From NCBI RefSeq assembly GCF_000981505.1, contig NZ_LN827929.1:744001-808000 (forward strand): a stretch of DNA of 64,000 nucleotides, written 5' to 3'. This stretch comes from Candidatus Methylopumilus planktonicus (GTDB lineage Bacteria; Pseudomonadota; Gammaproteobacteria; Burkholderiales; Methylophilaceae). Numbering within the stretch: the stretch's first letter is position 1; each line of letters begins with the position of its first letter. Shown here in pieces: positions 9,269 to 18,293 of the stretch. The notes beneath the pieces were generated by a model, which was given only the letters and a program-made list of their open reading frames with translations, made no database searches and was not told where the DNA came from. The translations under genes and the position numbers were made by a program.

Positions 9269-9918
9269 GGTAACAAGAAATCGACAACCTCTGTAAAAGA
9301 ATCAAGGCATGCCAAAGGCTCATAAGTGAGCAACACATCTTTAGGTTGGGCTCCATAGGTCACCGCGATACTTTGAATACGGGCGTTCCTTCCCATCTCA
9401 AGATCGTAGTGAGTATCTCCTACAATCACGGCGCGATCAGCTGGAATCTTAGTTTCCTCCAAAATAGCCTCTACCATATGAGGGTGAGGTTTTGAAAAGC
9501 ACTCATCTACTGTTTTAGTAGATACAAAATATTTATTTAATTCAGTATCTTGCAACGCAAACTTCAACCCTTTTCTACTTTTTCCGGTGGCTACTGCAAG
9601 CTTACATTTATGCTGATAAAGTTGACCGATTCCCTCTTTCACGCCATCAAAAAGATATGAATTACCCTCATTTGCATGATAATGCGAGCGGTAACCTTCG
9701 GCTACTTTCTCTAATAATTCGGTAGATAAATGAGGGAACAGTTTAAGTAATAATTGATTTAAACCCAATCCTAAAGTTTTTAAAATTAATGCTCTAGGTG
9801 GCGCTATCACACCCGCACCTTCAGCTGCTGATATAACTGCATCTACAATGATGCCTGTCGAATCTGCAACCGTGCCATCCCAGTCCAAAATAACTAAATC
9901 AAAGCGAGGTGATTTCAT
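9265..9918 (-). CDS. HAD-family phosphatase (phosphoglycolate phosphatase-like)
   Basis: A 217-residue HAD subfamily IA hydrolase. Motif I is LVILDWDGTVADS, with the nucleophilic aspartate and acid/base aspartate; motif II is LAVATGKSRKGL; motif III and IV are the lysine in CFSKPHPHM and VIVGDTHYDLEMGRNA. An alpha-helical cap lies between motifs I and II. The closest named relatives are Gph and similar phosphatases of unknown substrate. It overlaps rluC by 4 bp and the Rieske gene by 4 bp, making a tightly coupled rluC-HAD-Rieske-sppA transcript. Confidence 0.9.
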   Translation of the reverse strand: MKSPRFDLVILDWDGTVADSTGIIVDAVISAAEGAGVIAPPRALILKTLGLGLNQLLLKLFPHLSTELLEKVAEGYRSHYHANEGNSYLFDGVKEGIGQLYQHKCKLAVATGKSRKGLKFALQDTELNKYFVSTKTVDECFSKPHPHMVEAILEETKIPADRAVIVGDTHYDLEMGRNARIQSIAVTYGAQPKDVLLTYEPLACLDSFTEVVDFLLP

Positions 9919-10907
9919 GAGGCTTGCTGACTTAAAAATGCATCAAGCTCCAGGGGCAAAGGGGCTCGTAACTCCAAAGGCTCCTCAGTTAAAGGGTGTT
10001 TCATTTTCATAGAGAATGCATGAAGAAACATCCGTTTTAAGCCCTTTTTTTGGAGCGCCTTGTTTAAGGAAAAATCTCCATATTTGTCGTCACCTAAAAT
10101 AGGGAATCCTAGGTGGGCGAGCTGAACTCTAAGCTGATGGGTTCTTCCGGTAATAAGTTTAGCTTCAAGGAGGGTGTAAGGCCCTAAAGATTTTTTTAAG
10201 TAAAAGATCGTTTTGCTCATTTGATTTTGGCTATCATCATCTTCATCCTCAGTCACGTTGACCCGTCTCTCGCCTCCTTGTGTGAAGGTTTTTTTGAGCA
10301 TAAGTTCGACTGTTTTCTTGGATTCAGTCCACTCACCTTCAACCATCATGGTGTATTTTTTTTCAATACGATTATGTCGCATCATATCGTGCATATTAAC
10401 AAGTGCTGAACGCTTTTTGGCAATCAATAAAATGCCGGAGGTTTCCCTATCAATACGATGAACGAGCTCTAAAAATTTGGCTTTAGGTCTTACATGTCGA
10501 ATCAGTTCTATGACACCAAAGTTAAGTCCACTACCCCCGTGGACAGCATAGCCGCTTGGTTTATTAATCGCCAATAACGCATCATCTTCGTAAATAATAT
10601 TAGTGTCTAACCAGTCGGTTTGTTGCTGTTTGGGTTCAATAACGTGCGGCGTTCTCTCAACCTCTATGGCAATAGGAGGGATTCTTACTTGATCCCCGAT
10701 CATCAGACGATAAGTAGTGTCGACTCGCTTTTTATTCACCCTCACCTCACCACTTCTAAGAATTTTATAAACATGGCTTTTAGGCACATTTTTTAAAATT
10801 TTTAAGAGAAAATTATCGATTTTTTGTGTCTCGCTTGCTTCATCCACAAGGACAAATGTAGCTTTTTCATCAGAAAAAAGATTTTTAAGGTTTGTATTTT
10901 GAGCCAT
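9915..10907 (-). CDS. rluC: 23S rRNA pseudouridine synthase RluC-type
   Basis: A RsuA/RluA-family pseudouridine synthase, expected to modify positions 955, 2504 and 2580 of 23S rRNA. Residues ~25-85 form the S4-like RNA-binding domain (KIDNFLLKILKNVPKSHVYKIL). The catalytic domain begins at ~105; the active-site aspartate lies in LVHRIDRETSGILLIAKK, and LITGRTHQLRVQLAHLGFPI is the second signature. The 330-residue length is normal. It diverges from rne across a 391 bp gap, the standard rluC/rne arrangement of proteobacteria, which supports the choice of rluC. Confidence 0.94.
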   Translation of the reverse strand: MAQNTNLKNLFSDEKATFVLVDEASETQKIDNFLLKILKNVPKSHVYKILRSGEVRVNKKRVDTTYRLMIGDQVRIPPIAIEVERTPHVIEPKQQQTDWLDTNIIYEDDALLAINKPSGYAVHGGSGLNFGVIELIRHVRPKAKFLELVHRIDRETSGILLIAKKRSALVNMHDMMRHNRIEKKYTMMVEGEWTESKKTVELMLKKTFTQGGERRVNVTEDEDDDSQNQMSKTIFYLKKSLGPYTLLEAKLITGRTHQLRVQLAHLGFPILGDDKYGDFSLNKALQKKGLKRMFLHAFSMKMKHPLTEEPLELRAPLPLELDAFLSQQAS

Positions 10908-11298
10908 ATTTTGTGTAATTTGATTTATACCCTATACTAGGTCTGTTCAGATGCTCTTAATCAATTGAATTAAAGAGATAATTTAAGCTGAATTATACCG
11001 TGACAACAAATTACTATGGCTTTTTCCGCTCGCCTTATTTTAAGTAGCGGCCTTGAATCAAGGTTTAAAAATTTAAAGAATATTTTAGTTTTATTGCACA
11101 TGTTCACAACAAAGATTAATAAATATATTGCTCAACAATCTTACTAATAAGATTTGTGATTAAGTAAATAGTTTAAAAAAACTTTTTGACAAAAAAGTTT
11201 TAACTCAAGGAACGCTAACCTTTCCTAAGGTTAGGTGTGCACCTGAACAGCTGAAATACATTCTTTATCTTAAAACCTACTTGTAGGAGTTTTAGATA
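10908..11298. other. rluC-rne intergenic region, rne leader
   Basis: This 391 bp stretch between the divergent starts of rluC and rne has no open frame that looks coding. The part nearest rne carries two adjacent hairpins (see the entry at 11215) and a run with TTGACA at 11186-11191, although no convincing -10 follows at the right distance. A long untranslated leader is usual for rne, whose message is autoregulated by RNase E in E. coli. The promoter positions are not resolved. Confidence 0.6.
11215..11244 (+). promoter_or_regulatory. Hairpins in the rne 5' leader
   Basis: A perfect 8-bp inverted repeat, CTAACCTT / AAGGTTAG with a four-base loop (11215-11234), is followed at once by AGGTG-TG-CACCT (11233-11244), which overlaps it and could form an alternative fold. 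They lie about 55 bases before the rne start codon. By analogy with the structured E. coli rne leader they may serve feedback control. That role is an inference. Confidence 0.4.
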
Positions 11299-13641
11299 AT
11301 GAAACGTATGCTTTTTAATGCAACCCAATCAGAAGAATTACGAGTTGCGATTGTAGATGGTCAAAAATTAATAGATCTAGATATTGAACGCGGAAGTCGC
11401 GCTTTAAAGAAAAGTAATATCTATAAAGGCATTGTGACTCGAGTGGAACCTTCGCTTGAAGCTGCTTTTGTAAACTACGGTGCAGAGCGTCATGGCTTTC
11501 TTCCTTTCAAAGAAATTTCACCGCAATACTTTAAAGACTCAACTCAAAATCTCCCTCGCATTCAAGACGTCATTGAAGAAGGTCAAGAAATCATTGTCCA
11601 AGTTACAAAAGAAGAACGTGGCAACAAAGGTGCCGCGCTTTCAAGCTACCTTTCTCTTGCAGGACGATATATCGTATTAATGCCCAATAATCCCGATGGC
11701 GGAGGTGTTTCAAGACGTGTTGAAGGTGAAGAGCGCAAAGAATTCCGCGATCATATTTCAAACTTAGATATCACAGAAGGTATGAGTGTTATTGGTCGAA
11801 CTGCGGGTGTGGGTTCCTCTCTTGAAGAGCTGCAGTGGGATTTAAATTATTTAAAACAACTGTGGACAGCGATTGAAGAAGCATCTCAAGGCCAATCAGG
11901 CGCATTCCTCATTTATCAAGAAGGCAATCTTGTTATTCGTGCCATCAGAGACTACTTTCATCCTGAGATAGGTGAAATTCTCATTGATGCTCAAGAGATT
12001 TATGATCAAGCGACACAATTTATGAATCATGTGATGCCAAATTATGTAGATCGCGTAAAACTCTATGAAGATGAAGTTTCTTTATTTTCTCGCTTCCAAA
12101 TTGAACATCAAATTGAATCTGCTTTTTCAAGAGAAGTGAGATTACCTTCTGGTGGCGCTATTGTGATTGACCATACAGAAGCTCTTGTTTCTATAGATGT
12201 GAACTCATCAAGAGCCACTAAAGGAAGCGATATTGAACACACGGCATTTAATACAAATATTGAAGCTGCTGAAGAAGTAGCTAAACAGTTAAGACTTCGC
12301 GACTTAGGCGGCCTAATTGTCATTGACTTCATTGATATGGAAAGCCAAAAAAATCAACGCGAAGTAGAAAACCGATTTAGAGATGCACTTCATCACGATC
12401 GCGCACGAGTCCAAACTGGAAAAATTTCACGCTTTGGATTACTCGAGCTTTCTCGTCAGCGACTTCGTCCAAGTATCGGCGAATCAAGCAATAGTTTATG
12501 TACTAAATGTAATGGTACTGGCTCAATTAGAGATATTCAATCATCGGCATTACATATTCTTCGTATGATTCAAGAAGAAGCCATGAAAGAACATAATGCA
12601 ACTATTTCAGCTCAATTGCCTATTGAAGTTGCTACATTCCTTCTAAATGAAAAGCGCTCAGATATATACAGTCTCGAACAGCGCTTAAAAGTTGAAATTA
12701 TTTTAATCCCTAATAAGCATCTTGAGTCCCCAAATTATTCAATCTCAAGTGCTAAACAAGAAGATATTGCTAATCAATCTAAGCCTAGTTACCAAATGAT
12801 GGAGTCTCTTAATGAAGGTAACCAAGTTTTAAATTATAAACAAGCCTCTAGTGAACCAAAACAAGAGCCTTTAGTAAAAGGCATCGTTCCTGATACCCCT
12901 GCTCCAACAGGATCGGGAAAACCAAATAAAACATTATTTGGATTCTTTAAAAATCTTATTGCTGGTGATGATGAAAATACTCAAAATTCTAGTGAAGAAA
13001 AAATAGAAGTTTCAGAAACGACAGAAAATAATCGTCCACGTCCGCAAAATAATAATCGAGGACGTAATAATCGCAATCAAAAATTTAAACAGCAGCATAA
13101 TAATAAAAAACCTCAAGGAGAGGCAAAACCTTCTGAAACAGATTTAACGCTTCCTTCAGAAAAAACATCTCCTCCTGAAACACGACCTAATCAAGATAAC
13201 AATAGACGTGGACGAAACAATCACAATAGTCGCGGTCGTTTTAACAAAGATCGCGGAACAAGATCGAATCAAGGTCCAAATGATTTTGAGAAAAAAGCTT
13301 TAGCATCTCAAGATGCGCCAACTTTAAATAAATCTGCTCCTGAAGCAAGGGTCCCTCAGGTCACAAAATCAGAGCCTAAGCCAATTGAAGCATCCAAAAA
13401 ACCTACTCCTCCCAAACCTAGAAAAAGAGTAGAAGAAAAACCAGTTGATCTAAAAGCAGTCGGTCTTGAGCTTGTTGAGACAAAAGCTAAATCGAAACCT
13501 AAGGCTAAAAAAGAAGTCGAAGAAAAACCGAAAAAAGTAGCGCCAAAGAAAACAGCTGCTTGGCAAAAGAAAGAAAAAGCCAAAGATGAACCTATCGTAA
13601 TGGTTGAAACAAAGGCTACAAAGAAAAAACCTGCTAAATAG
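11299..13641 (+). CDS. rne: Ribonuclease E
   Basis: The main endonuclease for mRNA decay and for rRNA and tRNA maturation, and the degradosome scaffold. It begins with the family-typical MKRMLFNATQSEELRVAIVD. An S1 domain is at ~36-120, followed by the sensor and RNase H-like folds. The DNase I-like catalytic part has VSIDVNSSRATKG and IVIDFIDME with the two magnesium-binding aspartates. The zinc-link motif CTKCNGTG lies near residue 400. From ~510 to 780 the chain is low in complexity, rich in Arg, Asn, Lys and Pro, and ends in Lys-rich segments; this is the disordered scaffold arm. A GGAG at the leader end precedes the ATG. The last 8 bp overlap the convergent crcB stop. Confidence 0.97.
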   Translation: MKRMLFNATQSEELRVAIVDGQKLIDLDIERGSRALKKSNIYKGIVTRVEPSLEAAFVNYGAERHGFLPFKEISPQYFKDSTQNLPRIQDVIEEGQEIIVQVTKEERGNKGAALSSYLSLAGRYIVLMPNNPDGGGVSRRVEGEERKEFRDHISNLDITEGMSVIGRTAGVGSSLEELQWDLNYLKQLWTAIEEASQGQSGAFLIYQEGNLVIRAIRDYFHPEIGEILIDAQEIYDQATQFMNHVMPNYVDRVKLYEDEVSLFSRFQIEHQIESAFSREVRLPSGGAIVIDHTEALVSIDVNSSRATKGSDIEHTAFNTNIEAAEEVAKQLRLRDLGGLIVIDFIDMESQKNQREVENRFRDALHHDRARVQTGKISRFGLLELSRQRLRPSIGESSNSLCTKCNGTGSIRDIQSSALHILRMIQEEAMKEHNATISAQLPIEVATFLLNEKRSDIYSLEQRLKVEIILIPNKHLESPNYSISSAKQEDIANQSKPSYQMMESLNEGNQVLNYKQASSEPKQEPLVKGIVPDTPAPTGSGKPNKTLFGFFKNLIAGDDENTQNSSEEKIEVSETTENNRPRPQNNNRGRNNRNQKFKQQHNNKKPQGEAKPSETDLTLPSEKTSPPETRPNQDNNRRGRNNHNSRGRFNKDRGTRSNQGPNDFEKKALASQDAPTLNKSAPEARVPQVTKSEPKPIEASKKPTPPKPRKRVEEKPVDLKAVGLELVETKAKSKPKAKKEVEEKPKKVAPKKTAAWQKKEKAKDEPIVMVETKATKKKPAK

Positions 13642-14017
13642 ACTGTTTAATAAAGCCTATTGTCAACCAACCAAGGTAAGCCATTAATATCGATCCTACG
13701 ACATGAAGCGCAATAAGGGTGAGCGAGGAGACGAGCTCATTCTTTTGCAACAACTGAAAGATCTCAGCAGTAAATGCAGAGAATGTAGTAAGGCTTCCTA
13801 AAAAACCTATATTAATAATAAGTTTCAAGTCTGGGCTAAGGTCACTAAAAAATTCAAAAGCTCCCATCGATACACCCATTAAAAAGCCACCCACAAGATT
13901 GATTGTTAATGTTCCTATCGGAAATATCGGATGAAGTGAATTTAATAATATACCTATACCCCAACGACTCCATCCGCCAATAGCCGCAGCAAAGCCTATA
14001 TATAAAAAATTTTTCAA
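13634..14017 (-). CDS. crcB: Fluoride efflux channel CrcB (Fluc)
   Basis: A 127-residue membrane protein with four hydrophobic segments, the normal size for a Fluc subunit that works as a dual-topology dimer exporting fluoride. Diagnostic parts are [14 protein letters not shown] near the N-terminus, [14 protein letters not shown] and [16 protein letters not shown], which carries the conserved TTFS of the fluoride path. No fluoride riboswitch is visible upstream, because the gene overlaps orn by 4 bp and must be transcribed from the orn promoter. Confidence 0.95.
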   Translation of the reverse strand: MKNFLYIGFAAAIGGWSRWGIGILLNSLHPIFPIGTLTINLVGGFLMGVSMGAFEFFSDLSPDLKLIINIGFLGSLTTFSAFTAEIFQLLQKNELVSSLTLIALHVVGSILMAYLGWLTIGFIKQSI

Positions 14018-14574
14018 GATAATTTTAAGAAATGCTCGCGATAATATTTCAATTCGTCGATTGAATCATATATATCTGACAAGGCTTCATGTTTGCTTGT
14101 TTTTTTAAAACCTTGGTAGAGTGAAGGTCTCCATCGACGAGAAAGTTCTTTAAAAACACTGACGTCTAGATTTCTGTAATGAAAATAACTTTCTAAATTA
14201 GGCATATGTTTTGCCATAAAACGTCGATCTTGGCAGATTGAATTGCCGCACATCGGTGATTTACTTGGTGCAATATGTTTTTTTAAAAACTCAATGGTCG
14301 CTTCTGAGGCGTGGGCCTCATCAAAAGATGATTGCTTAACCCTTTCAATCAATCCTGATTTTAAGTGGGTAGATTGATTCCATGTATCCATACCATTCAA
14401 TACCTCATCTGACTGATGAATAACAATAACTGGGCCTTCTGCAATGATATTTAAATGAGGATCAGTGACTACAGTTGCTATCTCAAGCACCTTATCGGTC
14501 TCAGTATTAAGGCCACTCATTTCCATATCAAGCCAAATTAAATTATCGTCCGAAGAACTCATCATGATTTCCAT
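14014..14574 (-). CDS. orn: Oligoribonuclease
   Basis: A 3'-5' exoribonuclease that finishes off 2-5 nt RNA fragments and pGpG. The DEDDh acidic residues are visible in [43 protein letters not shown] and [13 protein letters not shown]. The length of 186 fits. The exact start is uncertain: the frame opens with [11 protein letters not shown], and the second or third Met could equally be the true start, which would bring the length closer to ~181. Confidence 0.95.
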   Translation of the reverse strand: MEIMMSSSDDNLIWLDMEMSGLNTETDKVLEIATVVTDPHLNIIAEGPVIVIHQSDEVLNGMDTWNQSTHLKSGLIERVKQSSFDEAHASEATIEFLKKHIAPSKSPMCGNSICQDRRFMAKHMPNLESYFHYRNLDVSVFKELSRRWRPSLYQGFKKTSKHEALSDIYDSIDELKYYREHFLKLS

Positions 14575-14662
14575 TAAAATAGTACTAATTGATTAAAACA
14601 ATCTACAACGTGAGATTGTTTTCATACAGAATACTAGAATATTAACTTAATTCAGAGACATT

Positions 14663-15892
14663 ATGGACGAAATACTACGCAACGCCTTTATTGCTGTTCT
14701 CACCTTAAGTACAGGCATTCACCTATGGCTTGCGATAAGACACATTAATTTTATATCTGATCATAAAAATAAAGTGCCTGATGCCTTTAAAAAAAATATC
14801 ACTCTTAAAGATCATCAAAAAGCTGCGCATTATGCAATCGCAAAAAGCGAATTAGGCTCAAAAGATACAATCGTTCAAGCTTCCTTTCTTATTCTCCTTA
14901 CTTTGGGCGGATTGATTAGTGGAATCTCTCATCTTTTTGATTCAATTTCATCTCCGCTCTTAAAAGATATTGCATTAATCTTAAGCGTTATGTTTTTAAG
15001 TAGCCTCATTGATCTACCTTTTAGTTATTACAAAACATTTAAGATTGATGAAGCGTTTGGTTTTAATCGCATGACAAAGAAACTATTTTTTTCAGATCTA
15101 TATAAACAGATGATTTTAGTTTTATGTCTTGGTCTACCTATTCTATTTGTTGCATTGTGGATGCTACAAAATGCTGGGGCATATTGGTGGTTTTATCTAT
15201 GGGCAGTTTGGAGTTTATTTAATCTTTTAATTCTTGCAATTTACCCTACTTGGATTGCTCCTTTTTTTAATAAATTCTTACCTTTAAAAGATAAAACTTT
15301 AAAAACTAAGATTATTGCGCTCTTAAAAAAATGTGGTTTTAAATCTCAAGGATTATTCGTAATGGATGGTTCTGCAAGAAGCAACCATGGCAATGCTTAC
15401 TTCACAGGCTTTGGTAAAAATAAACGTATTGTATTTTTTGATACGCTTTTAGAGCGTCTTAATCATAACGAAATCGAAGCTGTCCTAGCTCATGAGCTAG
15501 GCCATTTCCATCATAATCATGTTAAAAAAAGAATTGTCATGATGCTCCTCGTAAGTTTTATTGGCCTTGCTATTTTGGGATATTTAAAAGATCAATTATG
15601 GTTTTATAATGCGTTAGGTATTGCCGAACCTACAAATGGCAGCGCCTTACTTCTTTTTATGTTGGTTGGCCCTACTTTCATTTTTTTCATAAGACCCATC
15701 ATGGCATTCTATTCAAGACAAAATGAGTTTGAAGCTGATCGTTATGCTAAAACACACTCAAGTGCCAAGTATCTTAAAGAGTCACTCGTTAAACTATATC
15801 GAGATAATGCATCAACTTTGACGCCTGATCCTTTATATTCAGCATTTTATGATTCTCACCCTCCTGCGTTACAGCGTATCGCAAGACTTTAA
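14663..15892 (+). CDS. M48-family (Ste24-like) membrane zinc metalloprotease
   Basis: A 409-residue integral membrane protease resembling CAAX prenyl protease 1. The zinc-binding motif is in AVLAHELGHFHHNHVKKR, with the third ligand glutamate in RQNEFEADRYAKTH. An N-terminal extension with several membrane segments contains SLIDLPFSYYKTFKIDEAFGFNRM, which is typical of Ste24-type proteins. The sequence ends in YSAFYDSHPPALQRIARL, the family's conserved C-terminus. The bacterial function is probably quality control of membrane proteins; prenylated substrates are not expected. Confidence 0.93.
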   Translation: MDEILRNAFIAVLTLSTGIHLWLAIRHINFISDHKNKVPDAFKKNITLKDHQKAAHYAIAKSELGSKDTIVQASFLILLTLGGLISGISHLFDSISSPLLKDIALILSVMFLSSLIDLPFSYYKTFKIDEAFGFNRMTKKLFFSDLYKQMILVLCLGLPILFVALWMLQNAGAYWWFYLWAVWSLFNLLILAIYPTWIAPFFNKFLPLKDKTLKTKIIALLKKCGFKSQGLFVMDGSARSNHGNAYFTGFGKNKRIVFFDTLLERLNHNEIEAVLAHELGHFHHNHVKKRIVMMLLVSFIGLAILGYLKDQLWFYNALGIAEPTNGSALLLFMLVGPTFIFFIRPIMAFYSRQNEFEADRYAKTHSSAKYLKESLVKLYRDNASTLTPDPLYSAFYDSHPPALQRIARL

Positions 15893-15908
15893 AATTTCAA
15901 GAAAGCTT

Positions 15909-15932
15909 TTTTACCATTAACCAATGGTAAAA
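15909..15932. repeat. 24-bp palindrome between M48 protease and queD
   Basis: TTTTACCATT and AATGGTAAAA form a perfect 10-bp inverted repeat around a 4-base loop, midway between the two genes. No T-run follows it on the plus strand, so it is a poor intrinsic terminator. It may be an operator or a weak terminator; no further evidence is available. Confidence 0.35.
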
Positions 15933-15966
15933 TATCAGCAACTTATATGGCATAGCGCTCATAAAT

Positions 15967-16404
15967 ATGGACATTACAACCCGCCTAGAATTTGATGCAG
16001 GGCATCGCATACCGAATCATAAAAGTAACTGTAAAAATTTACATGGTCACCGTTATGCAATTGAGGTCACGGTAACGGGCCCCATTCATGACGACAGAAA
16101 AAGTTCAGATTTTGGGATGGTGATTGATTTCTCTGATGTAAAGCAAATCATTAAGGATTTAGTCGTAGAGCCTTGGGATCATGCATTTATTGTTTATCAT
16201 GACGATAAAGATATTGTGAATTTTTTAAATACACTACCAAATCATAAAACTGTCATATTTCCAGTTGTACCAACAGCAGAAAATATGGCATCAGAAGCTC
16301 ACCGAATTTTAAATAGTGAATTTAATAAACGCTTTAATGGCCAACTTAAAATAAAACAAATTCGCATGTATGAAACACCCAACAGCTGGGCTGACGCTGT
16401 ATAA
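15967..16404 (+). CDS. queD: 6-carboxytetrahydropterin synthase QueD (6-pyruvoyl-tetrahydropterin synthase family)
   Basis: Converts dihydroneopterin triphosphate to 6-carboxytetrahydropterin, the second step to queuosine. Zinc ligands are visible in EFDAGHRIPN and NLHGHRYAIEV, the catalytic cysteine lies just before the latter in SNCKNLHGH, and the C-terminus IRMYETPNSWADAV carries the conserved glutamate that binds the pterin. The 145-residue length is slightly longer than E. coli QueD (~120) because of an internal insert around residues 80-100. Its presence with queG in the same window supports the queuosine role. Confidence 0.9.
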   Translation: MDITTRLEFDAGHRIPNHKSNCKNLHGHRYAIEVTVTGPIHDDRKSSDFGMVIDFSDVKQIIKDLVVEPWDHAFIVYHDDKDIVNFLNTLPNHKTVIFPVVPTAENMASEAHRILNSEFNKRFNGQLKIKQIRMYETPNSWADAV

Positions 16405-16410
16405 CATAGA

Positions 16411-17091
16411 TTACCAAATAAGCTTTTTTTCGCCCTTCATTTTATTTAAGTAAGCTTCATGACTTTTAAGTTCTTCGTCGTTTGCTTTAACGACGAAGAG
16501 ATTAGCTGGCCGATGAGTATTTTTTTCTCCTGCAATATCTGATCCGCTATATTGAAAATCAATCATTAAGTCTTCTTGTCCACGGGTCATAGCAAGGTAA
16601 ACTTCAGCTAAAAGTTGAGCATCTAGTAAGGCGCCATGAAGACTTCTTTGCGAATTATCTATATTATAAAAACGACATAAAGCATCTAAGCTATTCCGCT
16701 GCCCTGGCCTCATGTCCTTTGCCATTTTTAATGTATCAATAATATTATCAACCACACCTTCAATAGGCGGTCTTTCAATCAACCCTAGCTCCATATTAAT
16801 AAAACCTACATCAAATGGTGCATTATGAATAATCAGGGTTGTGTCTTTTATGAACTCAATAAAATCAGAAGCAATTTCTGTAAATTTTGGCTTATCTTGC
16901 AAGAAATCTAGCGTAATGCCATGAACCTCTTGCGCTGCAGGGTCTATTTCCCTATCTGGATTTAAATAGAAATGAAAAGAGTTACTTGTAGGGCGGCGGT
17001 TTACAATTTCAACCGCAGCAATCTCAATAATTCGATGGCCTTGATTCGCATATAAGCCAGTTGTTTCTGTGTCTAAAAAAATATGTCTCAC
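16411..17091 (-). CDS. dnaQ: DNA polymerase III epsilon subunit (proofreading exonuclease)
   Basis: The 3'-5' proofreading subunit of the replicative polymerase. The DEDDh exonuclease motifs are ExoI HIFLDTETTGLYANQGHRI, ExoII IIHNAPFDVGFINMEL and ExoIII LHGALLDAQLLAEVYL. The 226-residue length and the C-terminal tail fit, although the alpha-binding tail is not strongly conserved. It touches the rnhA stop by one base. The dnaQ-rnhA-methyltransferase order opposite gloB-mltD is the same as in gammaproteobacteria such as E. coli (mltD-gloB-yafS-rnhA-dnaQ). Confidence 0.96.
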   Translation of the reverse strand: MRHIFLDTETTGLYANQGHRIIEIAAVEIVNRRPTSNSFHFYLNPDREIDPAAQEVHGITLDFLQDKPKFTEIASDFIEFIKDTTLIIHNAPFDVGFINMELGLIERPPIEGVVDNIIDTLKMAKDMRPGQRNSLDALCRFYNIDNSQRSLHGALLDAQLLAEVYLAMTRGQEDLMIDFQYSGSDIAGEKNTHRPANLFVVKANDEELKSHEAYLNKMKGEKKLIW

Positions 17092-17537
17092 TACAGTCCC
17101 TTTAATAAGTTATCAACACCTTGATTTGCAAGTTGATCAGCTTTCTCATTGCCATCATCTCCGGAATGGCCCTTGACCCAAAACCACTCAATAGTGTGAC
17201 CAGAAGCTAGCTCATCGAGTCTTTGCCATAAGTCTACATTCTTAATAATTTTCTTACTGCTATTTTTCCAGTGATTACGTTTCCATGAATGAATCCACTC
17301 GGTAATACCTTTTTGCACATAAGTTGAATCGGTATATATTTTAATTTCTGATGTCTGTTTGATGATTTCAAGTGCTTTAATTACAGCCAATAATTCCATA
17401 CGATTATTTGTAGTATTTTTTTCACCACCACAAATAGATTTCTTATTAGCTCCTGATATTAATAAAGCCCCCCATCCACCATCACCTGGGTTGCCTCTGC
17501 ATGCCCCGTCAGTATAAATAGTGATTGTAGACTTCAT
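17091..17537 (-). CDS. rnhA: Ribonuclease HI
   Basis: Cleaves RNA in RNA-DNA hybrids, removing primers and R-loops. The catalytic residues are visible: Asp in TIYTDGACRGNPGDGGWG, Glu in NNRMELLAVIKAL, Asp in KIYTDSTYVQKGITEW, and His/Asp in VKGHSGDDGNEKADQLA. The 148-residue length matches E. coli RNase HI. The gene overlaps its upstream methyltransferase by 4 bp and abuts dnaQ, so all three are on one transcript. Confidence 0.97.
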   Translation of the reverse strand: MKSTITIYTDGACRGNPGDGGWGALLISGANKKSICGGEKNTTNNRMELLAVIKALEIIKQTSEIKIYTDSTYVQKGITEWIHSWKRNHWKNSSKKIIKNVDLWQRLDELASGHTIEWFWVKGHSGDDGNEKADQLANQGVDNLLKGL

Positions 17538-18250
17538 GGTTTTAGCCTAAAAGTTCTAGATCTCTGTGCTGAATATACCGGGGTTTTAATCAATTTCTTT
17601 TTCCATAAAGGTTGGATCGCATTCATACCATGCACCCTCTTTTGTATCACAAGAGAATAAAAACCTCCTAACATAGGCCACCATCGATCTCCTAGTTTCT
17701 CCATAGCATGTATTTTTCTTAACCACGATTCTTGCTGAATGGGGGGGACATAACATCCCATTTTTCCTTCAATCATTTCTAATCCCACGATAGGAAGCCA
17801 TTCTTTAATTTTACTAAGTGATATAAATTTTGTATTCCAAGGGTAATCAATATCAAAGCTTAAAAGTCTTTTTATCCCCCATAAGCTTACTGGATTAAAT
17901 CCAGTGATGATGAGACGACCTTCAGGCATAAGAACCCGGTGAATCTCTTTAAGTAATTCGTAAGGCTCGATCATTTGTTCTAATATATGTGGAGCGATAA
18001 GTAAATCTACCGAGGCTTCATCAAAAGGTAGCGCTTCGTTTGAGGTCATTAAATCAGGATGATTTGAGTTTAATGAAAACTTATTTTGAATACGTGACTG
18101 ATCTAAAAAATCAATATCGAAGTTACCCATTTGAATGGCATAGAATCCAAACGTATCCATAACAACAGGATTTATATAATCATATTCTAACGCAAGTAAA
18201 TATTGGCCTAAGGGGCTTTTAAACCATTCTTGTGGTGAAATTTTAGGCAT
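17534..18250 (-). CDS. Class I SAM-dependent methyltransferase (YafS-like)
   Basis: A 238-residue protein with a class I methyltransferase fold. The segment LPFDEASVDLLIAPHILEQM is the post-II motif and EIHRVLMPEGRLIITGFNP is motif III, both typical of Methyltransf_11. The N-terminus (WFKSPLGQYLLALE) and the position next to rnhA and opposite gloB match the yafS-type gene of proteobacteria, whose substrate is unknown. The motif I glycine region is poorly conserved. It starts 43 bp from the divergent gloB. Confidence 0.87.
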   Translation of the reverse strand: MPKISPQEWFKSPLGQYLLALEYDYINPVVMDTFGFYAIQMGNFDIDFLDQSRIQNKFSLNSNHPDLMTSNEALPFDEASVDLLIAPHILEQMIEPYELLKEIHRVLMPEGRLIITGFNPVSLWGIKRLLSFDIDYPWNTKFISLSKIKEWLPIVGLEMIEGKMGCYVPPIQQESWLRKIHAMEKLGDRWWPMLGGFYSLVIQKRVHGMNAIQPLWKKKLIKTPVYSAQRSRTFRLKP

Positions 18251-18293
18251 AAAAATATCCTATAATGATCTAAATACTTTACTATGAATACAA

